A stretch of 64,000 nucleotides of DNA from Frigoribacterium sp. SL97. GTDB taxonomy: Bacteria > Actinomycetota > Actinomycetes > Actinomycetales > Microbacteriaceae. The stretch lies in NCBI RefSeq assembly GCF_026625765.1, contig NZ_CP113062.1:1922001-1986000 (forward strand), written 5' to 3'. Numbering within the stretch: position 1 is the first letter of the stretch; the number at the start of each line of letters is the position of its first letter. The notes under the pieces were generated by a model, which saw nothing but the letters and a program-made list of their open reading frames with translations, was not told the origin of the DNA and did not search any database. This document shows, one piece after another, positions 59,099 to 64,000 of the stretch. The translations under genes were made by a program, and so were the position numbers.

Positions 59099-60469
59099 CT
59101 ACCGTCCGGCACGTTTCTCGATCAGGGCGACGAACATGGCGTCGGTGCCGTGACGGTGCGGCCAGAGCTGGACGAACGGTGCCGACGCCAGGTCGACGGC
59201 GCGGCCGGCGATGCGCTCGACGCCGGCCGTCGCGTCGAGCAGGACGAGATCGTCGTCGCGGCCTCGGAGGCCCGCCTCGACGACTCCGCGCGTCTCGGCC
59301 GTGTGCGGGGAGCAGGTCACGTAGGCCAGGACCCCCCCGGGCGCCAGCGCGTCCAGGGCGCTGGCGAACAGGCGCGACTGGAGGGCCGTGAGCTGACCGA
59401 CGTCGGCCGGCTGCTTGCGCCACCGGGCCTCGGGTCGCCGCCGCAGGGCCCCGAGGCCGGTGCAGGGCGCGTCGAGCAGGATGCGGTCGAAACCTCCTGG
59501 CCGTTCCGCCCCGAAACGGGTGGCGTCACCCTCGAGGACCTCGACGTCGCCCGGGACGGCCTCGAGCGCCTCTCGGACGAGCCCCGCCCGTGCCGGGACG
59601 AGCTCGTTGGCGACGAGGTGGGCACCCGCCCGAGCGGCCTCGGCACCGAGCAGGGCGGCCTTGCCGCCGGGTCCGGCGCACATGTCGAGCCACCGTTCTC
59701 CGGGTGTGGCGGGGCGGTGTCGACTGAGGAGGAGCGCGGCGAGCTGCGACCCTTCGTCCTGCACGCGGGCACGCCCCTCGCGGACGGCCGTCTGCTGGGC
59801 CGGATCGCCCCCACCACTCGTCGCCGCCAGTGGCGACAGGCGCCCGCTCGGGGCGCCGAGCTCGGACACCTCGGCGAGCCCCGGCAGGGCGACGAGGCTG
59901 ACCTTCGGGGCGTCGTTGTCGGCCGACAGCAGATCGACGAGCTCGCCCTCCCGCCCCTCGGCGGCCAGCGAACGACGGAACGCCCGCACCACCCAGGCGG
60001 GGTGCGACCACTCCGCGGCCAGACGGTCGTCGTCCCCGGTCGTGTCGGCGAGGACGCGCTCGCGCCACTCGTCGGGCGTGGACCGTGAGATGGTGCGCAG
60101 CACGCCGTTGACGAATCCAGTGCCCGATCGGCTGCCCACCTGACGTGCGAGCTCGACGCTCTCGTCGACGGCCGCGTGGACCGCCACGCGCGTCGAGAGG
60201 AGCTGGTGCGTGCCGAGGCGGAGGACGTCCAGGAGTGCCGGGTCGATCGCGTCGGTGCCCCGACGGGCGGCCAGCGCGATGACGCGGTCGTAGTAGCCCC
60301 GGAGGCGCAGGGTGCCGTAGGTCAGTTCGGTCGCGAGCCCTGCGTCCTGGGCTCCGAGACGGGCCCGGACGATGCGCTGCGGCAGCAGGAGGTTGGCGTA
60401 GGCGTCGTCCTGCTCGACGGCCCGGAGGACGTCGAGGGCGACCTGGCGGGCGGGTTGGACTCGGCTCAT
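59099..60469 (-). CDS. rsmB: 16S rRNA m5C967 methyltransferase, RsmB/Sun family
   Basis: A 456-residue enzyme. An N-terminal NusB-like RNA-binding domain (about 5-135) has RQVALDVLRAV and DESVELARQVGSRSGTGFVNGVLR. A SAM-dependent domain follows, with DMCAGPGGKAALL near residue 264, DAPCTGLGALRRRPE, and the catalytic Cys in TCSPHTAETRG near 395. It overlaps the fmt stop by 4 nt. fmt and rsmB are neighbours in many bacteria. Confidence 0.95.
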   Translation of the reverse strand: MSRVQPARQVALDVLRAVEQDDAYANLLLPQRIVRARLGAQDAGLATELTYGTLRLRGYYDRVIALAARRGTDAIDPALLDVLRLGTHQLLSTRVAVHAAVDESVELARQVGSRSGTGFVNGVLRTISRSTPDEWRERVLADTTGDDDRLAAEWSHPAWVVRAFRRSLAAEGREGELVDLLSADNDAPKVSLVALPGLAEVSELGAPSGRLSPLAATSGGGDPAQQTAVREGRARVQDEGSQLAALLLSRHRPATPGERWLDMCAGPGGKAALLGAEAARAGAHLVANELVPARAGLVREALEAVPGDVEVLEGDATRFGAERPGGFDRILLDAPCTGLGALRRRPEARWRKQPADVGQLTALQSRLFASALDALAPGGVLAYVTCSPHTAETRGVVEAGLRGRDDDLVLLDATAGVERIAGRAVDLASAPFVQLWPHRHGTDAMFVALIEKRAGR

Positions 60470-61455
60470 GAGGTGCTCTTCGGGTCGGTGTCGGTGGTGA
60501 TGTCGATGTCAGCCGGGACGGGCGGGGTGGGCGGGGTCACGCGACGGTCGACCCCGCGGGGCAGCCCCCGCCACCAGTCGGCCGCCGACATCTCTTTCTT
60601 GCCCGCCGGTTGCACCCGGACCAGCTCGACGGGCGAGGAGGCGGTGCCCAGCAGCACACGGCGGCCCCGGGACTCGAGGCGACCGGCCTCGAGAGGTGCC
60701 TCGTCGGTCGACGTCGTCCGCGCCTCCGTGATCTTGAGGCCCGAGCCGTCGAGGTCGACGCGGGCGCCGGGCTCCGGCGTGACGCCTCGGAAACGGGCGA
60801 TCACCTCGGTCGCCGGTCGCGAGGCGTCGAGGACGCCGTCGGCGAGGGTCAGCTTGGGGGCGAGCGTGACCGCGCCGGTCTGGGGCGTCGCCGTGGCCGT
60901 GCCGTCGGCGAGGCGGTCGACGACGTCGACCAGCAGGCCGGCACCGGAACGCGCGAGCTCGGCGAGGAGCTGGCCTGCGGTCTCGGTGCCGTCGAGGAGG
61001 CGCTCGAGGGTGCCGTAGACGTCCCCCGCGTCGAGCTCGGGGACGAGCTGGAACACCGCGGCGCCCGACACGGCGTCGCCCGCCATGAGCGACCGCTGGA
61101 CGGGGGCGGCGCCGCGCCAGGCGGGGAGGAGGGAGAAGTGCAGGTTGACCCAGCCGAGCCGGGGGGCGCCGAGGAGGGGCTCGCGGAGCAGGGCTCCGTA
61201 GGCCACGACGACGCCGAGGTCGGGATCGAGTCCCGTGAGCTCGGCCGTGACCTCAGGCGTGATGCGGCGGGCCTTGACGACGCGGAGACCGAGGCGGTCG
61301 GCCTCGACGGCGACGGGGGTGGGGGTCAGGACGCGTCTGCGTCCCTGCGGGGTGTCGTCGCGGGTCAGCACGGCGACGACCTCGTGAGGACCGTCGGCGA
61401 GGGCGGTGAGCGAGGGCACGGCAGCGGCGGGGCTGCCGGCGAAGACGAGGCGCAT
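60466..61455 (-). CDS. fmt: Methionyl-tRNA formyltransferase
   Basis: A 329-residue enzyme formylating initiator Met-tRNA with 10-formyl-tetrahydrofolate. The N-terminus LVFAGSPAAAVPSL and the catalytic region WVNLHFSLLPAWRGAAPVQR near residue 100 are clear; the residue before SLLP is Phe where many homologues have Pro. The C-terminal OB-like tRNA-binding domain starts near 205. The last 25 residues are Pro/Asp/Thr rich. ATG start, 15 nt after priA. Confidence 0.95.
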   Translation of the reverse strand: MRLVFAGSPAAAVPSLTALADGPHEVVAVLTRDDTPQGRRRVLTPTPVAVEADRLGLRVVKARRITPEVTAELTGLDPDLGVVVAYGALLREPLLGAPRLGWVNLHFSLLPAWRGAAPVQRSLMAGDAVSGAAVFQLVPELDAGDVYGTLERLLDGTETAGQLLAELARSGAGLLVDVVDRLADGTATATPQTGAVTLAPKLTLADGVLDASRPATEVIARFRGVTPEPGARVDLDGSGLKITEARTTSTDEAPLEAGRLESRGRRVLLGTASSPVELVRVQPAGKKEMSAADWWRGLPRGVDRRVTPPTPPVPADIDITTDTDPKSTS

Positions 61456-61470
61456 GGGGTTCCTGGCGGG

Positions 61471-63546
61471 TCAGTCGGCGAACGGCTCGACGTCGTCGAA
61501 CCGCACTCTGAGTGTAGGGACGGCCCGCGCACGCTTCTGACCGAGCGCCTTGCGTCGGTCCGTGGCCGCCCAGATGACCTGGGAGCGGAGAGCCAGCGCC
61601 ACGTCGTGACCACGCGAGTAGTCGAAGCGGACGATGGCGCGGACGCCGGCGGACTCGACGTCCACCGGACCGAGGGTCTCGGCACGGACCTCGTCGGGCA
61701 GGTCGTCGAGCGCACGCGCGACGGTGTCGACCGTGCCGGTCACGGTGGCCACGCGGACGGCCGGGGGGAAGCGCAGGACGCGACGGTCGGCGAGCTCCGA
61801 GGAGACGAAGCGGGCGAGCTCCCACGTCGCGAGGGCGGAGGCGATGGCGCCACCCACCCCGACCAGCACGACCGGGGCGCGACGTGCGGCCAGGGCCGTG
61901 GCGTTGGCCCACCAGCGGAGGCAGTCCTCCGCGACGCGGAGGCTCTCTCGGGCGAGCATGCGCTCACCGTCGAGCAGCAGCACGGCTCGGTAACCGCCGG
62001 GGGCGATCGGCTCGGCCCCGCGGGTCGCGACGACGATCGCCGGGTCGGCGTCGACGTGGGTCAGGGCCCTCGCGCCGTCCGAGACGATGACGCGCACCCC
62101 GGGGAACGCCTTGCCGAGTTCGTCGGCCGTCCGCGACGCGCCGGTGCCGACGGCCCGCATGCGCGTTCCCTCGCAGGTGCGGCAGTGCCACGAGACGGCC
62201 AGGGCGCCACACCAGGCGCAGGCCGGGGTCGCCCCTCGCTCGCGTTGCTGGAGGGGGCCGTTGCACCGCAGGCAGCGGGCCGTGTCGCCACAGTCGACGC
62301 AGGCCAGGCGTGGCGAGTAGCCGGGCGAGGCCACCTGGATCAGGACCGGTCCGTGCTCGACCGCGGCCCGCGCCTCGGCGTAGGCCGAGGAGGGGATGCG
62401 GGCCTGCGCGGCGAATCCGTCCGTGGCGGCCTGACGGACGGTCGGCACGACCCGGGGCTGGTAGCGCGGATCGGGACGCACCTCGGCCAGGAAGCCGATC
62501 TCGACCAGGCGCTGCACGTCGGTGCTGCGGGAGTGGCCGAGGAACACCAGGGCGCTGTCTTGTTGGGCCTGCCGGAGCAGCGCGGTGTCGCGGGCGTGCA
62601 CGTACGGGGCGAGCGGCTCGCCGAAGGACGGGTCACCGTCGTCGAACACCACGACGACCCCGAGCCTGGCCGAGGGGGCGAGCAGGACGGACCGGTTGCC
62701 GACGACGACCACGGGCTCGTCGCCTCGGGCACGGAGGAGCGCTCGGTAGCGGTCGGCGTTCGACTGTCGGGAGTCGAGCCGGACGACGCGGTCGGGCGGG
62801 AGGACGGCGGCGAGGGCCTGGAGGACGTGCTCTTCGTCGCGGTAGTCGGGGACGGCGACCACGGCGTTGTCGCCCGCGCCGACGGCGACCGCAGCGAGCT
62901 GGGCGGCCGTGAGGGCCCAATGACCCACCCATGCCCCGTCGGGCAGTTCGACCAGCAGCGGAACGGCGTCGACCGCCGCGCGACCGCGGGCCGCAACGAG
63001 CCCGGCGAGGTCGGTCGACCGATAGCCGACGACGACCGGGACGGGTTCGGGGTGGGCGTCGGCGTCGTGGTCGGGAGTCGAGGGTGCCACGGGAGCCACG
63101 GTCGGGGCAGTGGGGCCGGTGGGGCCGGTGGCCGGTGAGGACGAGTTGTCGGCGGCGGCCAGGTGGGCCTTCTCGACCCGGACCTGACGCGGTGGGATCG
63201 CGAGCCGCACGACGTCGCTGGCCGATCCGCCGGCCCGGTCGGCCACGGCGCGCGCGAGGCGCCACACCTCGGGTGCCAGGACCGACACGGTCGACACGAC
63301 GTCCTCGATCTCGGACAGGTCGCCGCCGTGCTCGGACGACGACGCGACCTCGACGACGAAGCCGTCGGCGATGCGCCCGGCGGAGCGGAGCGGAACCTTG
63401 ACGCGGATGCCCGGGGCGATCTGGTCGCGCAGCCGCTCGGGCACGGCGTAGTCGAACAACCGGTCGAGTTGCGGCAGCGGCGATTCGACCATCACCCGGA
63501 CGACGCGCGGCACGCTGTCGACGGGGACGTCGGCGACCGCCGCCAC
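61471..63546 (-). CDS. priA: PriA-like primosomal protein without helicase motifs
   Basis: A 691-residue PriA-family protein. The N-terminal DNA-binding domain (PLPQLDRLFDYAVPERL, VKVPLRSAGRIADGFVVEV) is intact. The Walker A and DEAH motifs expected near 200-330 are absent (the segment reads AGDNAVVAVPDYRDEEHVLQAL-like sequence with no GKT). Zinc-binding Cys residues in CVDCGDTARCLRC, CAWCG and CRTC near 420-460 remain. Loss of the ATPase motifs is known across actinobacteria, so this is probably a replication-restart scaffold, not a helicase. GTG start, 2 nt after metK. Confidence 0.92.
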   Translation of the reverse strand: MAAVADVPVDSVPRVVRVMVESPLPQLDRLFDYAVPERLRDQIAPGIRVKVPLRSAGRIADGFVVEVASSSEHGGDLSEIEDVVSTVSVLAPEVWRLARAVADRAGGSASDVVRLAIPPRQVRVEKAHLAAADNSSSPATGPTGPTAPTVAPVAPSTPDHDADAHPEPVPVVVGYRSTDLAGLVAARGRAAVDAVPLLVELPDGAWVGHWALTAAQLAAVAVGAGDNAVVAVPDYRDEEHVLQALAAVLPPDRVVRLDSRQSNADRYRALLRARGDEPVVVVGNRSVLLAPSARLGVVVVFDDGDPSFGEPLAPYVHARDTALLRQAQQDSALVFLGHSRSTDVQRLVEIGFLAEVRPDPRYQPRVVPTVRQAATDGFAAQARIPSSAYAEARAAVEHGPVLIQVASPGYSPRLACVDCGDTARCLRCNGPLQQRERGATPACAWCGALAVSWHCRTCEGTRMRAVGTGASRTADELGKAFPGVRVIVSDGARALTHVDADPAIVVATRGAEPIAPGGYRAVLLLDGERMLARESLRVAEDCLRWWANATALAARRAPVVLVGVGGAIASALATWELARFVSSELADRRVLRFPPAVRVATVTGTVDTVARALDDLPDEVRAETLGPVDVESAGVRAIVRFDYSRGHDVALALRSQVIWAATDRRKALGQKRARAVPTLRVRFDDVEPFAD

Positions 63547-63548
63547 GG

Positions 63549-64000
63549 TCAGAGCCCGGCGGCGGCCCGGAGGGCGTCGACGCGGTCGAGCGCCTCCCAG
63601 GTGAAGTCGGGCAGGTCGCGACCGAAGTGGCCGTAGGTCGACGTCGCCGCGTAGATCGGCCTCAGCAGGTCGAGGTCGCGGATGATCGCCGCCGGGCGGA
63701 GGTCGAACACGCTCTCGATGGCGGCCGTGATGACGTCGTCGCCGACGTGCCCGGTGCCGAAGGTCTCGACGTAGAGGCCGACGGGTGCGGCCCGCCCGAT
63801 CGCGTAGGCCACCTGGAGTTCGAGCCGGTCGGCGAGGCCCGCGGCGACGGCGTTCTTGGCCACCCACCGCATGGCGTACGCGGCGGACCGGTCGACCTTC
63901 GAGGGGTCCTTGCCCGAGAACGCGCCCCCACCGTGACGGCTCGCCCCGCCGTAGGTGTCGACGATGATCTTGCGGCCGGTGAGTCCGGCGTCGCCCTGCG
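63549..64000 (-). CDS. metK: S-adenosylmethionine synthetase (partial, C-terminal part)
   Basis: The last 150 residues of MetK, which makes S-adenosylmethionine from methionine and [17 protein letters not shown] at the window edge and [19 protein letters not shown] are diagnostic of the ATP and phosphate site. The C-terminus ends in [18 protein letters not shown]. The N-terminus lies beyond the right edge. It is the first visible gene of the long metK-to-pyk run. Confidence 0.95.
   Translation of the reverse strand, partial: QGDAGLTGRKIIVDTYGGASRHGGGAFSGKDPSKVDRSAAYAMRWVAKNAVAAGLADRLELQVAYAIGRAAPVGLYVETFGTGHVGDDVITAAIESVFDLRPAAIIRDLDLLRPIYAATSTYGHFGRDLPDFTWEALDRVDALRAAAGL

Overview
This window is about 64 kb of high-GC chromosome from an actinobacterium, most likely a member of the Microbacteriaceae. 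The evidence is the gene content: OpcA, RbpA, WhiA, an ANTAR response regulator of PdtaR type, long-form transaldolase, a PriA without helicase motifs, and a Trp-linked membrane protein next to a small HGxxPAAW protein. Frequent GTG starts, one TTG start and many start/stop overlaps fit. I cannot name the genus. Almost everything is vertically inherited housekeeping DNA. I saw no insertion sequence, prophage, CRISPR array or island of foreign composition.

Layout. 1-3507 (minus): SUF iron-sulfur assembly operon sufB-sufD-Rieske ferredoxin-sufC, with sufB broken by one extra base and sufC cut by the window edge. 3807-6155: heme A pathway, with ctaA (plus) facing a GNAT gene and ctaB (minus). 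6437-14663 (plus): pentose phosphate block tkt-tal-pgi, a terminator, then zwf-opcA-pgl. 14775-18550 (minus): gapA-pgk-tpiA-secG-rbpA, lower glycolysis followed by a Sec subunit and an RNA polymerase-binding protein. 18721-32651 (minus): M32-like DUF885 peptidase, rpsA, coaE, uvrB, a short-chain dehydrogenase, uvrA, uvrC, rapZ, whiA. 32777-35967 (minus): a mannitol-type PTS operon (DeoR regulator, EIIC, EIIB, EIIA, HPr). 36372-39047: polA. 39111-41620: thioesterase, ANTAR response regulator, tRNA-Leu(CAA), cold-shock protein and an unknown two-helix membrane protein. 41706-64000 (minus): a long co-directional run transcribed metK-priA-fmt-rsmB-rpe-hisE-hisG-hisF-hisI-trpE-Trp membrane protein-HGxxPAAW protein-trpC-trpB-trpA-lgt-gltB-gltD-pyk.

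How it fits together. The pentose phosphate and glycolysis blocks face each other across a 21-bp bidirectional terminator and together cover glucose 6-phosphate to 3-phosphoglycerate, apart from phosphofructokinase and aldolase. The his/trp/glt run links amino-acid synthesis to methionine activation, translation initiation and ribosome methylation, mostly with gaps of a few bases or overlaps, so translational coupling is likely. The PTS operon carries its own HPr and regulator but not Enzyme I or mannitol-1-phosphate dehydrogenase.

What stands out. The best leads are the sufB frameshift; a well-formed promoter with repeat-type operator candidates ahead of the DeoR/PTS operon; an eight-copy heptamer array bounded by a 12-bp inverted repeat between deoR and polA; and a few poorly characterised conserved proteins. 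I did not find convincing evidence of a new multi-gene system.
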